A stretch of DNA of 64,000 bases from Micromonospora sp. NBC_01813 (GCF_035917335.1 NZ_CP109067.1:1862501-1926500); one strand, 5' to 3'; positions 40,615-49,630 are shown, counted from the first letter of the stretch. Program-made: numbers and translations. Notes: generated from the sequence alone by a model not told the origin.

Positions 40615-41952
40615 ATGCCTGGTCCGATCGACCTCGTAGTACCGAACAACGGTGAGTTCAACATCCGCAATCAGGCCGTCGATCTCGGCCCCCGCGGCAT
40701 CGGCCAGTACCTCGGCTTCGGTGCCTACCTCGCCGACCAGTCCGTCTTCTGGAGCACCGCCGAGCGGGTGCTCCTGCTACCCGCAGGTCACGACCCGTTG
40801 TGGTTCGCCGACGTGCACGAAGCCCTGGGGCTGGCCCCGCCGCCGGTGGTGTCACCGCGACCGCGTACCAATCGGTTGTTGACCGATCTGATGCACGACG
40901 CGTCCGCGCTCCAGGCGCTGCGGGACACGCTCGGCGGGCGCCCGGTGCGCCTGCTGTCCTGGGGTGCGACGCCGGAGCTGTACCTGCTGGCGGAGACCAT
41001 CCGCAGTTGGGGGCTGCGGGTCGACGTCGACGGGGTGACCCCCGAGAACCACTGGGTCAGCCTCTACCTCGACTCGAAGCTGAGCTGCCTGGACCTGGCC
41101 CGGGACCTGGGCGTCCCGATGGCACGGTCGATCACCGCCGCCGACCGGGATCAGTTGAGCGGTGCCCTGGCAGCGATCCTGCGCCGGCACCCGCGGGCCA
41201 TCGTCAAGAGCCCGTACGGGCTGGCCGGACAGGGCTCAGCCGTCGTGGACGCCGACGCGGCGAGCGTGGCCAGCTTCTGGGACCGCATGCATGACGACCC
41301 GTACCTACGCGCCTACCCGTTGATCGTGCAGGAGTTCGTGACTCATGCCGAGGGTGTCGGCTGCCCCGCGCTGGACTTCCGGGTCGTTGACGGCGGCATC
41401 CGCGACCTGGTGCTCAGCGCGGTGACGACCACGCAGGGGCATCTGTTCCAGAGCGTCAACGTTGGGGTGGGGTCGCTGCCCGCCGAGGTGGCCGACCGGA
41501 TCGTTCCGCTGGGCCATCGCCTCGGGGAGGCCGCCGGGGCGCTGGGCTATCGTGGCTGGCTCTGCGTCGATCTGATCGCCGGGGCGGACGGTGAGATCTA
41601 CCTGACCGAGATTAACGCCCGGCGCAGTGGTGCAATGCACTCCATCGGACTGCTCGGTCACTTTCAGTCGGAACCGGATCTCACCCTGTCGTCGCATGAC
41701 CTGGGGGTTGTCCGAGGGCTGGCCCCGGTCTCCTATGCCGAGCGGATACGGCCGGTCTTCCAGCGGGCCTGGGCAGCGGGACTGCGGGTGTATCCGACAG
41801 CCATTCGCGGGCTCGCCTTCCCGGAACCCATAATGGCACTGGTGGCGGCGGCGCCCAGCGCCGTCGAGGCCGAATCTGTCGTGCGGGACGTACTGGCGCA
41901 GATCGACGGATCGTCGGCGTGGGCGCCCGCCAGATCGGGTGCCGCCGCGTGA
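40615..41952 (+). CDS. ATP-grasp peptide ligase (PreATP-grasp type)
   Basis: A 445-residue ATP-grasp enzyme that would join a carboxylate to an amine. The N-terminal third is the PreATP-grasp fold (GPRGIGQYLGFGAYLADQSVFWST); the ATP-binding core follows with AIVKSPYGLAGQGSAVV near 203, VQEFVTHAEG near 240 and the metal-binding EINARRSGAMHSIGLLG near 345. The closest known type is the PGM1-like ligase of pheganomycin-type peptides. GGAAAGG lies 6 bases before the ATG. It is separated from the LuxR gene by the IS and the broken glycosyltransferase, but the context suggests the same locus. Confidence 0.8.
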   Translation: MPGPIDLVVPNNGEFNIRNQAVDLGPRGIGQYLGFGAYLADQSVFWSTAERVLLLPAGHDPLWFADVHEALGLAPPPVVSPRPRTNRLLTDLMHDASALQALRDTLGGRPVRLLSWGATPELYLLAETIRSWGLRVDVDGVTPENHWVSLYLDSKLSCLDLARDLGVPMARSITAADRDQLSGALAAILRRHPRAIVKSPYGLAGQGSAVVDADAASVASFWDRMHDDPYLRAYPLIVQEFVTHAEGVGCPALDFRVVDGGIRDLVLSAVTTTQGHLFQSVNVGVGSLPAEVADRIVPLGHRLGEAAGALGYRGWLCVDLIAGADGEIYLTEINARRSGAMHSIGLLGHFQSEPDLTLSSHDLGVVRGLAPVSYAERIRPVFQRAWAAGLRVYPTAIRGLAFPEPIMALVAAAPSAVEAESVVRDVLAQIDGSSAWAPARSGAAA

Positions 41953-42117
41953 CCATTAAGAAAGGGAATCTATTAATACCGATCGACCGCTGTGTTCTGA
42001 CGCACGCTTTCCGGGATCTGTCGCCGAATCCCGTCGGACACGGAGCGACGCGTTCGTTCCGTTCGGTCGCATTCGCAGCGTGGCGTCGACCGAGCCGCCG
42101 ACCATCAGGAGGAGAGC

Positions 42118-42389
42118 TGACCGACTCGCGGCGCTGTAGCGTGGTGATCCCGACATACAACAGGGCCGAACTGCTCGGCTACACCTTGGAGTCATTGACC
42201 CGACAGACGCTTGCGGCCGAGCGGTTCGAGGTTTCGATCGGCGACGACGGTTCCACCGACCACACCACAGCGGTCATCGACCGGTACCGTGACCGGCTCG
42301 AGCTGCGACACATCGGACCAGGGTGCCTGAGCCAATGGTCAACGAAGATGGCAGCGCAGGCACGGGACTCCATCGGTCGCGAAGCGTAG
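42118..42389 (+). pseudogene. Glycosyltransferase family 2, N-terminal fragment
   Basis: About 90 residues read CSVVIPTYNRAELLGYTLESLTRQ, then FEVSIGDDGSTDHTT and RYRDRLELRHIGPG, a GT2 N-terminus, and then stop after an unrelated tail. AGGAGGAG (42108-42115) precedes a CTG, so a functional start is uncertain. It is a second damaged glycosyltransferase in this locus, in the opposite orientation to the one at 40086. Confidence 0.6.
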
Positions 42390-42471
42390 GGAACTCCGAT
42401 CAATGGAACCGTGCCTGCTTGCGACCTCGGGCTCCCCTCCGTCCAGACACCCTACCTATTATCTGTCGCTC

Positions 42472-45138
42472 TTAGTTCAAGCTTCCGGTGCAGGTGACGG
42501 TGGCGCCGTTGCCGTTTCCGGTGCCCTGGAATCCGAAACTGGTGGTCTGGCCTGCGGCCAGCCGTCCGTTGTAGCTCTGGTTCGCGACGGTGATGGTCCC
42601 GCTGGTGCCGCTGGTGACACCGCTCCAGAGTGAGGTGACCGAGGCGCCGCCCGGCAGGTTCAGGGTAACCCGCCAGCCGGTGAGCGGGGAGGCTCCTGCC
42701 GTGACGTTGACGTTGGCGACGAACCCACCGTTCCACTGGTCCTGCACGGAGTAGACGGCGGTGCAGGCGGGGCTACCACCGGGGGGTGGCGTCGTCGGAG
42801 GCGGCGTGGTGGGCGGCGGCGTCGTCGGAGGCGGCGTGGTGGGCGGCGGCGTCGTCGGAGGCGGCGTGGTGGGCGGCGGTGTGGTGGTGCCGCCGTCGAG
42901 GGTCAGCTTCCAGCCTTCGAACATGCCTTCATAGTTGGCGACGTTCTCGACCCGCAGTTTCCAGACGCCGGCTGTGGGCTTGCTTGACAGATCGATGATG
43001 AAGGTTTCGCGGACGTTTGCCCGGTACGATCCTATGTAGGCATCCTTGAGCAGGATTGCCTGCCCGTCCGGCGCGATGAGGGAGACTCGGAGTTCTCGGC
43101 CGTACTGGTGACGGATGTTGGGCTCGATGTAGCTCTTGGTCGACGGCGCCAGGCCGCAGTCGGCCACGCTGATTGACGATTCGACAGTGCCGGCGGCTGG
43201 TATCCGTAGGTTGGTGGTGGTGGTGCGGCCACCGCATGCTGGTGCCGGCAGGTCGGCGCCCGCGAGGTTGATCCGCCACGAGTCGAGGAACCCGGTGCCC
43301 GAGTGCAGGAGGTCGTTGAGCCACAGCGTCCAGGTGCCGTTCGCGGTCTCGGACGACAGGTCGTGGGTGAAGGTGTAGTCGATGTCGTCGCTGTGGCCGC
43401 CGGTACGGTCCAGCAGGTAGTACCAGGTGCCGTCGGGTGACATCAGCCGTATGTCGAGATCCCCGATGCCAGAATGGTCGATGTGCAGCTCGATCGTGCT
43501 GCTGCGAGCGGCGGCGCCGGCACAGTCGGTGATCGTGATGGGGACCAGTGCGCTCGTGCCCTGGTTGATCGCTGTGTCGGTGCCGTTCGAGCCGACACAG
43601 CCGGCAGGGTCGTTGACGTGTAGCTCGAATGCCGTCGCCCGAGTCGCACCGGTCCCGGTGCCGATGACTGTGATGGTGTAGTCGCCGGCCATGGTTGTCG
43701 ACGCTGTGTTGATGGTAAGGGCGGTGCTGCCGTTGGAGGAGACGCTCGCGGGCTGGAATGTGGCGATGGCGCCGTCGGGTAGGCCGTGGGCCACCAGGGA
43801 GACCGGTTGGGCCGCACCGTTTGTGACGGCTGCGGTGATGGTGGTGGAGACGGTGTTGCCGGCGGTGACGGTGCCGCTGGCGGGGGTAGCGGTCAGTGCG
43901 AAATCGTTGGCCGGGGTGGTGGCGCTGACGTAGAGCAGCCGGTCCGGCGAGCCGACCCCCGGATTGGTCACCACGCCGGGGGTGGCGTCGGCCAGGAGTG
44001 CCTGGGTCACCTGCGCCGAGGTGTAGGTGGGGTTGTCGGCCAGGATCAACGCCGCCGCCCCGGTAACGTGCGGGGTGGCCATCGAGGTTCCGGAGGCGGT
44101 GCGGGTTGCGGTGTTGCTGCCGACGTAGGCCGAGGTGATGTCGACGCCCGGCGCGAACAGGTCCACGCACGAACCGATGTTGGAAAACGATGCGCGGGCG
44201 TCGGTGGCGGCGGTGGCGGCGACGGTAATTGCCTCCGGGACGGAGGCCGGGGTGTAGGAACACGCGTCGGCGCCGCTCTCGTTGCCCGCGGCCACCACGT
44301 AGGTGACGCCGTCTGCGATCGACCGCCGCACAGCGTCGACCATGGGCGCGTACAGCGGGCCGCCGAGGCTCATGTTCGCCACGGCCAACTCACCCGGATC
44401 ATGGTCGCCGGTCACCCAGTCGACCCCGGCAAGAACATTCGAGGTGGTGCCGCGGCCGTCGCAGTTGAAGACGCGTACGGCCACCAACTGCACGTTCTTG
44501 GCCACCCCGTAGGTGGTGCCGCCGACCGTGCCGGCGACGTGGGTCCCGTGCCCCTGACAGTCAGTGGCGTCGGCGTCGTTGTCGATGAAGTCCCAGCCGG
44601 ACACCGCCCGCCCGGCGAACTCGGTGTGGGTCAGATTGATCCCGGTGTCGATGATGTACGCCCGCACGCCCGGTGACACGCGAGGATAGGTGAACGAGTT
44701 GTCCAGCGGCAACGCACGCTGGTCGATCCGGTCCAGGCCCCAGGACGGTGTCGGGCTCTGCACGCCTGCCACGTACATCGTGTGGTTCTGCGTCACGGAG
44801 GCGACGGCCGGGTGGGCGGCGAGGCGGCGGGCGCCGCGCTCGGAGAGTCGGGCCTCGAAGCCGCGCAGGGCGTGCCGGTAGACCGGGCCGACCCGGCCGC
44901 CCTGCCGCGCGGTGAGGTCACGGGCGATGGCGTCCACGGCGGTGGCTCTGACGGCGGAGTCCCGCAACACGACGATGTAGGAGCCGACCACGGCGGTCGG
45001 GCCGCCTGTGGCGAGGATGTCACCTTCGGCTGGGGCGGCCATCCCGGGCACGGTGCTCGCGGCAAGAGCCAGCACGGTTACTGCGGCCACGATGCCGGAC
45101 CGGAGCAGGGTGGGCCTGCGTGGTCCTGTCGGTGTCAT
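42472..45138 (-). CDS. Secreted subtilisin-like protease with two P domains and CBM2
   Basis: An 888-residue exported protease. A signal peptide leads to a propeptide (SYIVVLRDSAVRATAVD), then the S8 catalytic domain (about 130-400) with Asp164 in IIDTGIN, His197 in GHGTHVAGT and Ser352 in GTSMATPHV. Two domains follow that resemble proprotein-convertase P domains (TIELHIDHSGIGDLDIRL; SYIEPNIRHQYGRELRVSL). A Pro-Thr linker and a C-terminal CBM2 (ACTAVYSVQDQWNGGFVANV) complete it. GGGGAGG precedes the ATG. A carbohydrate-binding protease of this kind may act on cellulose-attached proteins; no substrate is shown. Confidence 0.9.
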   Translation of the reverse strand: MTPTGPRRPTLLRSGIVAAVTVLALAASTVPGMAAPAEGDILATGGPTAVVGSYIVVLRDSAVRATAVDAIARDLTARQGGRVGPVYRHALRGFEARLSERGARRLAAHPAVASVTQNHTMYVAGVQSPTPSWGLDRIDQRALPLDNSFTYPRVSPGVRAYIIDTGINLTHTEFAGRAVSGWDFIDNDADATDCQGHGTHVAGTVGGTTYGVAKNVQLVAVRVFNCDGRGTTSNVLAGVDWVTGDHDPGELAVANMSLGGPLYAPMVDAVRRSIADGVTYVVAAGNESGADACSYTPASVPEAITVAATAATDARASFSNIGSCVDLFAPGVDITSAYVGSNTATRTASGTSMATPHVTGAAALILADNPTYTSAQVTQALLADATPGVVTNPGVGSPDRLLYVSATTPANDFALTATPASGTVTAGNTVSTTITAAVTNGAAQPVSLVAHGLPDGAIATFQPASVSSNGSTALTINTASTTMAGDYTITVIGTGTGATRATAFELHVNDPAGCVGSNGTDTAINQGTSALVPITITDCAGAAARSSTIELHIDHSGIGDLDIRLMSPDGTWYYLLDRTGGHSDDIDYTFTHDLSSETANGTWTLWLNDLLHSGTGFLDSWRINLAGADLPAPACGGRTTTTNLRIPAAGTVESSISVADCGLAPSTKSYIEPNIRHQYGRELRVSLIAPDGQAILLKDAYIGSYRANVRETFIIDLSSKPTAGVWKLRVENVANYEGMFEGWKLTLDGGTTTPPPTTPPPTTPPPTTPPPTTPPPTTPPPTTPPPGGSPACTAVYSVQDQWNGGFVANVNVTAGASPLTGWRVTLNLPGGASVTSLWSGVTSGTSGTITVANQSYNGRLAAGQTTSFGFQGTGNGNGATVTCTGSLN
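42787..42884. repeat. 30-bp tandem repeat in the protease linker
   Basis: Three nearly identical 30-bp copies encode the TPPPTTPPPT-type linker between the P domains and CBM2. It is separate from the xylanase linker array but uses the same amino-acid pattern. Confidence 0.85.
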
Positions 45139-45284
45139 GATTACCTCCCCTGGCGAAAGCGACGCGCCCGGGACCGTCCGGCCCTGTCGAGCACGTCATC
45201 CGGCAGGGTGGGCGGATCTCCGGGCAGCCGTACCGCCAACATCATGAACGCACGACCACTCTCTACGCCAGAGATGAGCATCGA

Positions 45285-45307
45285 ATTTTTGCCTCAGCAA
45301 CAAAAAT
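45285..45307. promoter_or_regulatory. AT-rich inverted repeat
   Basis: ATTTTTG and CAAAAAT flank a 9-base spacer in an otherwise GC-rich 295-base intergenic stretch (45139-45433). It lies 147-169 bases upstream of the protease ATG and may be part of its promoter or an operator. Nothing else is recognised there. Confidence 0.3.
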
Positions 45308-45499
45308 CTTCGCGCGCCGCAAACCCGAGGCGACCCGACTCAATTCGAAGGGCAGGAAGGCCGCTCCCGGCCCGCTCAACACCGGGGAGGACGGCCGGTA
45401 AAACCGCGACCGGCAGAGCAAACCCGATGGTGCGTGACCATACGGTTCTGGCACTCTGCCGAACCTTCCCGACGCTGCCTCCCCGCAGCGCAGCCTGCC

Positions 45500-45966
45500 C
45501 GAGCTGTGACCTTCCTGACCGGCATCACAGATGAACGCTTGTACGCTGTCTGTCTGCTGTCGTTGATGGGCCTGCGACCAGCCGAGGTGCGCGGGTTGCG
45601 CTGGTCCGATGTCGACCTCGAGGCTGGGACGATCGCGGCCGGAGACAACACTCGGACGCTCGTCGACGGCGAAATCGAGGAGTAGGAGGCCAAGTCGGCG
45701 GCTGGCAAGCGCGGCCTCCCGATGCCAGCGACGGTGACGAAGGCACTGAAGGCGTTCCACACCCGGCAGGAGAAGGAACGCATGAAAGCCGGCAAGGCGT
45801 ACATCAACAGCGGCTATGTCCTGGTCGACGAACTCGGCCAACCGCAGCGCACCGACTGGCTGCGCCGCCGGGTATCCGAACTGATGGCCAAGGTCGGGTA
45901 CGGAAGGTCCGGCCGTACGACGCGCGGCACGCGTCCCCGGATGGTCCCCAGCTACGCGCGGTCTAG
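45500..45966 (+). pseudogene. Tyrosine integrase pseudogene
   Basis: The coding sequence starts as an integrase catalytic domain (FLTGITDERLYAVCLLSLMGLRPAEVRGLRWSDVDL with an RxxEVRGL active-site strand), then has an in-frame TAG at 45683-45685, resumes as AKSAAGKRGLPMPATVTKAL and DELGQPQRTDWLRRRV, and is shifted again so that KVRPYDARHA (the second catalytic box) appears in another frame. It is dead. It lies beside a partial tRNA-Pro gene, the usual target of such integrases. Confidence 0.85.
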
Positions 45967-45997
45967 ATCACCGAATCCCCACCACTACAGCAGGAAT

Positions 45998-46041
45998 AAG
46001 AGGCCGTTGACCAGGGCGTTAGCTCCGGTCAACGGCCTCTT
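45998..46041. terminator. Strong bidirectional terminator
   Basis: AAGAGGCCGTTGACC and GGTCAACGGCCTCTT pair perfectly over 15 bases with a 14-base loop. It lies between the dead integrase and the tRNA fragment and probably was the tRNA gene's own terminator. Confidence 0.85.
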
Positions 46042-46050
46042 TGCGTTCTG

Positions 46051-46093
46051 TCGGGACGGCCGGATTCGAACCGACGACCCCTTGACCCCCAGT
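46051..46093 (-). other. 3' part of tRNA-Pro(GGG), integrase attachment remnant
   Basis: Read on the minus strand, ACTGGGGGTCAAG is the anticodon-loop region with anticodon GGG, followed by GGGGTCGTCGGTTCGAATCC (T arm) and GGCCGTCCCGA (acceptor 3' strand with discriminator A). The bases upstream do not form the rest of a tRNA, so this is only about 43 bp. It is the copy left by integrative elements of pSAM2 type, which target tRNA-Pro; the full tRNA would lie at the other end outside the window. Confidence 0.75.
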
Positions 46094-46219
46094 AGTCCGG
46101 TGGCCCAGCGGCATGCTCACGCACGTTTGTCCAGGTCGCCTGAAGCATAAACCCGCCGAGTAAAGGAGTCGTCGCACCACTCCTCCGCCACCATCGACTC
46201 CCCCGCCTTCAGCCAGATA

Positions 46220-46334
46220 GCCCCGGACGCGGGCGTGGGTCCTGGACGTTCCTCGGCTATGAGATCAAGACGCAACACTCGGACACGAAGATCACCGGGG
46301 CCGCCGAGCGGCCAGCGGGGCAATCGGACTGTTC
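46220..46334 (+). pseudogene. Group II intron reverse-transcriptase fragment 1
   Basis: The plus strand reads FLGYEIKTQHSDTKITGA, then a frameshift to AIGLFVPRDVL, the maturase segment that normally follows the catalytic YADD region. It is directly joined to fragment 2, which should precede it, so the join is a chimera. Confidence 0.5.
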
Positions 46335-47000
46335 GTGCCCCGCGACGTCCTTTCGCCGCCGCTGAGCAACGTGGCCTTGTCGGTCCTGGACGAGCACTTC
46401 GCCCAGATCCCCGGCGGTCCCAGCTCATCCCGCGTGGAGCGGGCCAAGCGACGACGGCATGGGAAGGCCAACTACCGGCTGGTGCGGTATGCGGACGACT
46501 TCCTCGTGCTGGTCTCCGGCACCCGGGAACACGCCGAGCAGATACGCGGCGACGTCGCCGAGGTGCTGGCACCGATGGGCTTACGCCTGTCGGAGGAGAA
46601 GACACTGATCACCCACATCGACGAGGGCCTCGTCTTCCTCGGATGGCACATCCAGCGCCACCGCAAGCGAGGAACCAACCGGTCCTACATCTACACATAT
46701 CCCTCGCGCAAGGCCGTCAAGGCCGCGATGGACAAGGTACGGACGTGGTGCCGGGAACTGGACACCAACCAGCCACTCGACGCCCTGCTGCTGCAACTCA
46801 GCCGGCAACTGCGGGGCTGGTGCGCATACTTCCGGCCCGGGGTCTCGCACGCCGCCTTCCACTACCTGAGCCACTACACCTGGGCACGGGTCATCGGATG
46901 GCTGCGACGCAAGCACCCCAAGACCAGCTGGAAGGACCTCCGCCGCCGCTACTGCGACGGCAGGTGGTGGCCACACGGCCAGGAACGGGAACTCTTCAGG
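46335..47000 (+). pseudogene. Group II intron reverse-transcriptase fragment 2
   Basis: About 220 residues of a group II intron reverse transcriptase: LSPPLSNVALSVLDEHFA, catalytic YADDFLVLV near residue 50, VFLGWHIQRHR, and the X/thumb domain YCDGRWWPHGQEREL. The N-terminal fingers are missing and the C-terminus runs into unrelated sequence. Intron RNA ends are not visible, so it is not a functional intron. Confidence 0.7.
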
Positions 47001-47058
47001 GTTCGGCGAGCGGCCTGGAGAAACGGGCTGGTGGCAACACCTATACCGCGCTCCAGGC

Positions 47059-47192
47059 CGACTCAACCTCCACGGCGAGCTCGGCCACGTCTCGCCCGCC
47101 GAGTACGAAGCGCTTCACGCGATGGCCCAGCCGGTCACCGCACCCCTGAAAACCAGCTACGTAACCGACTCTCCATCAAACCCGGGGCCTGA
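47059..47192 (+). pseudogene. IS3-type transposase C-terminal fragment
   Basis: One plus-strand frame reads RLNLHGELGHVSPAEYEALH, the C-terminal signature of an IS3-family OrfB, and the fragment ends near a TGA at 47190-47192. No inverted repeats or upstream integrase core remain. Confidence 0.5.
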
Positions 47193-47280
47193 CACCTCGT
47201 CTGAGCCGGTTGTTCGTGAGGCCTCGAGTGGTGTTCCGCTGTGTGTCGGGGTACGCACGATCAACGTTCAAAGCGACGCA

Positions 47281-48786
47281 CTACCTGAAAGCACCGTTCA
47301 GCAGGCCTTCGTGGATCTCGGACGAGGAACGGCCCGGGTCACCCGTACTTCGCCATCCCACGTGTCCATCAGGCCGGACCAGGACACCTCCTGCGGCGCT
47401 GATCCCGCACGCATCGAGGAAGGCGGCAGATGAAATTCGGTGCACGTCGTCGCCGAAAGCCCAGGTAGCCTCAGGCCCGACGAGCAGCACTGGCCGCGGG
47501 CCGGTCAGGTCGAGGCTCGAACGGCCGTCGTCGAGCCAGACGTGAGGTATGCGATGCCCGGGTCGCGCCGTGGGCGTGTAGTCCCCGACTGGATCGCCGT
47601 CTGGCGGCGGGGTGCCGTCATCGACTACGGCTGTCGACGTGTAATGGTAGCCAAGGACCAAGCCTTCACTTGGGCGCTGAGCCGGCGCCGCCCCGGTGCG
47701 GTGTTCTAGCAAAGTGGCCAGCAGTCTCCGGTGACTCTCTGCGGCGCTCGACACCGCTACTGGTCGGCGCTCGGCTTCGTACGTGTCGAGTAGCGCCGTC
47801 GGGGCAGAACCCCCATGGACCGCCGCGAGCTTCCAAGCCAGATTGTCGACGTCGGCTATTCCGCAGTTCAGGCCGAACCCGCCGTACGGGGTGAGCACGT
47901 GAGCTGCGTCTCCGGCAAGGAGGATCCGCCCGTGGCGGAACCGGACAGCGACCTTCGCGGAAGCATGCCAGGTTCGTCTGGTGAGCAGTGTCAGCCGCAG
48001 GTATGGAAGGCCGGCGGCGCTCCGGATCAACGCTACACACTCGCCGTCGCCGAGCCGGTCCAGGCCGGGATGGTCGTCGCCGTCGGCAATAAGGTTGAAT
48101 AGCCACCGTCGGTCGTTGTCGACAGCCAGGAACTCCCCATGTAGACCAGGTCGGCTGATCCGATAGACAACGGACTGTCGACCAGCGAGGTGTGCAGCCA
48201 GATCGGCTTCGAAGAGGATGCTGAGGTTGTGCGAGGCATCATCAGGTCCGGCCATTTCGATCCCGAGGCTGTCCCGGACACTGCTGCGGGCGCCATCCGC
48301 AGCGACAATCCAGTCAGCCACGATCGTCTCGGTAGCGCCGGAACTGCAGTCGCGTACCGTCGCGGTCGCGTCCCGAAGCCCGACAAGTTCGGTGCCGAAT
48401 CGAATCCGCCCCGGGGCAAGACGTTCGGCATGTGCGCGCAACAACGGCTCGAGTCGGTCCTGTGAGCAGAGCAGGGTATATGTCGGGCTCGGCAGCGGCC
48501 GGGCTGCCGGGCTGGTGACGAATCGGTTGCCGGCAGGATCGACGAGGCTACGTCCTGAATAGAAGGCGAGCTGATCGCGAGGCAGTCCGGCTGCGGTGAC
48601 CTCCGCCTCAAGACCCCACGAGCGATAGATCTCCATGCTGCGTACACTAAGCGCCCGCCCTTTGGGGAAGGCGGACGCGTTGGCCCGGCGCTCGGCAAGC
48701 AGGACCGGCACGTCGAGTTGGGCGAGACGGATCGCGAGGCTCAGGCCTACCGGCCCGCCGCCGACGATCAGAACGGTTGTTCTCAC
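47281..48786 (-). CDS. FAD-dependent aromatic monooxygenase (PheA/TfdB type)
   Basis: A 501-residue single-component flavin hydroxylase. FAD binding is shown by VLIVGGGPVGLSLAI at residues 5-19, ADGARSSVRDSLG near 165 and LLAGDAAHVLTPYGGFGLN near 285. Relatives hydroxylate phenols or aromatic polyketides and carry a C-terminal thioredoxin-like extension, partly present here. GTG 48786 has GGAG 8 bases upstream. It is the left-most gene of the NRPS-metal transport cluster as I draw it, bordered by transposon debris, so it marks the likely cluster edge. Substrate unknown. Confidence 0.9.
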   Translation of the reverse strand: MRTTVLIVGGGPVGLSLAIRLAQLDVPVLLAERRANASAFPKGRALSVRSMEIYRSWGLEAEVTAAGLPRDQLAFYSGRSLVDPAGNRFVTSPAARPLPSPTYTLLCSQDRLEPLLRAHAERLAPGRIRFGTELVGLRDATATVRDCSSGATETIVADWIVAADGARSSVRDSLGIEMAGPDDASHNLSILFEADLAAHLAGRQSVVYRISRPGLHGEFLAVDNDRRWLFNLIADGDDHPGLDRLGDGECVALIRSAAGLPYLRLTLLTRRTWHASAKVAVRFRHGRILLAGDAAHVLTPYGGFGLNCGIADVDNLAWKLAAVHGGSAPTALLDTYEAERRPVAVSSAAESHRRLLATLLEHRTGAAPAQRPSEGLVLGYHYTSTAVVDDGTPPPDGDPVGDYTPTARPGHRIPHVWLDDGRSSLDLTGPRPVLLVGPEATWAFGDDVHRISSAAFLDACGISAAGGVLVRPDGHVGWRSTGDPGRSSSEIHEGLLNGAFR

Positions 48787-48841
48787 GACAGTTACTCCAG
48801 GGCGGGGCCCGGGGCCGTTGGCGCGACCTCGGGCGTGGTTC

Positions 48842-49630
48842 CTATTCGGCCAGCGCCGCGCTGATGCGCTCAGCGTTCGTCCGGAACACCTCGAGCAGGT
48901 CCAGATCATCGCCGGGGAAGTTGATCAGTTCGGCCCGCTTGGCTCCCACAAGGTCCGGACCCATGCCCGACATGTGGTAGTTCGCCAGCACGAGCGTGGG
49001 CTTCTGCGCGACGAGTTCACTGAGTTCAGCAGGTGTGATTGGCGCCGGGCCGTAGGTGGCAGCGACGGACAGGCCGGCGAAGTCAGCCCAGTAGGCCATG
49101 AACAGCTGGGTGACCGTGACCGGCGCCGGATTCGGAACCTCGGCCTTCACCTGCTCGGACAGCGATTGGTACTCGGTGTCGAAGTTGGTCAGCCAGTTTG
49201 CCGCAGCGGCTTCGGTACCGAACATCTCTCCGAGCCTGGTCACCTCCGAACGGATCTTCGCTGGTGTGTTCTCCAGCTCAACGGCGACGAGTGTGCCTGT
49301 TCCCCCGACCGCCTCGTTGATCTTGGTTGCGAAGCCGTCAAACTCCGAGTAGAGGACGTAGTCAGCCTCTCCAACGGACGCAAGGTCGCTCGGCTTCGGT
49401 TCGTAGTCCGGCGGATGCTGTACGTTCGCCGGGGCAATCACCGTTACTTCGGCGGCACCGGCGGCCTTGGCCAGCGCGCCGACCCAGCTCGTGGAGGCAA
49501 CTACCTTGAGGCCTGCACCCGCCGTGCTGCTGCCGTCAGCAGCCGGTCCATCCTCAGTGCTGCCACAACCGGTCGTTGAGACGGCCAGCAGCAGTACGCT
49601 CAGCACCGCCGCGGCTCGGGACAATCGCAT
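48842..49630 (-). CDS. ZnuA-like metal ABC transporter binding lipoprotein
   Basis: A 262-residue cluster A-I metal-binding protein. It has a lipobox STTGCGS with Cys22, the N-terminal ligand segment NVQHPPDYEPKPSD in which His and the Tyr-Glu-Pro-x-Pro motif match ZnuA/TroA types, and later LANYHMSGMG with a candidate second His. The usual His-rich loop is absent. It overlaps the permease stop by 77 bases, which is unusually long. A zinc or manganese ligand is expected; iron is less likely. Confidence 0.85.
   Translation of the reverse strand: MRLSRAAAVLSVLLLAVSTTGCGSTEDGPAADGSSTAGAGLKVVASTSWVGALAKAAGAAEVTVIAPANVQHPPDYEPKPSDLASVGEADYVLYSEFDGFATKINEAVGGTGTLVAVELENTPAKIRSEVTRLGEMFGTEAAAANWLTNFDTEYQSLSEQVKAEVPNPAPVTVTQLFMAYWADFAGLSVAATYGPAPITPAELSELVAQKPTLVLANYHMSGMGPDLVGAKRAELINFPGDDLDLLEVFRTNAERISAALAE

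Noticed and set aside
42787-42884. 30-bp repeats that could suggest a CRISPR array
   Set aside because: They encode the protease linker in frame and have no spacers between copies.
46051-46093. Functional tRNA-Pro gene
   Set aside because: The acceptor 5' strand, D arm and 5' side of the anticodon stem are missing.
46094-46219. Fragment of an unidentified gene on the minus strand (tail ending DLDKRA)
   Set aside because: Only about 35 residues look protein-like and no family is recognisable, so I do not list it as a feature.
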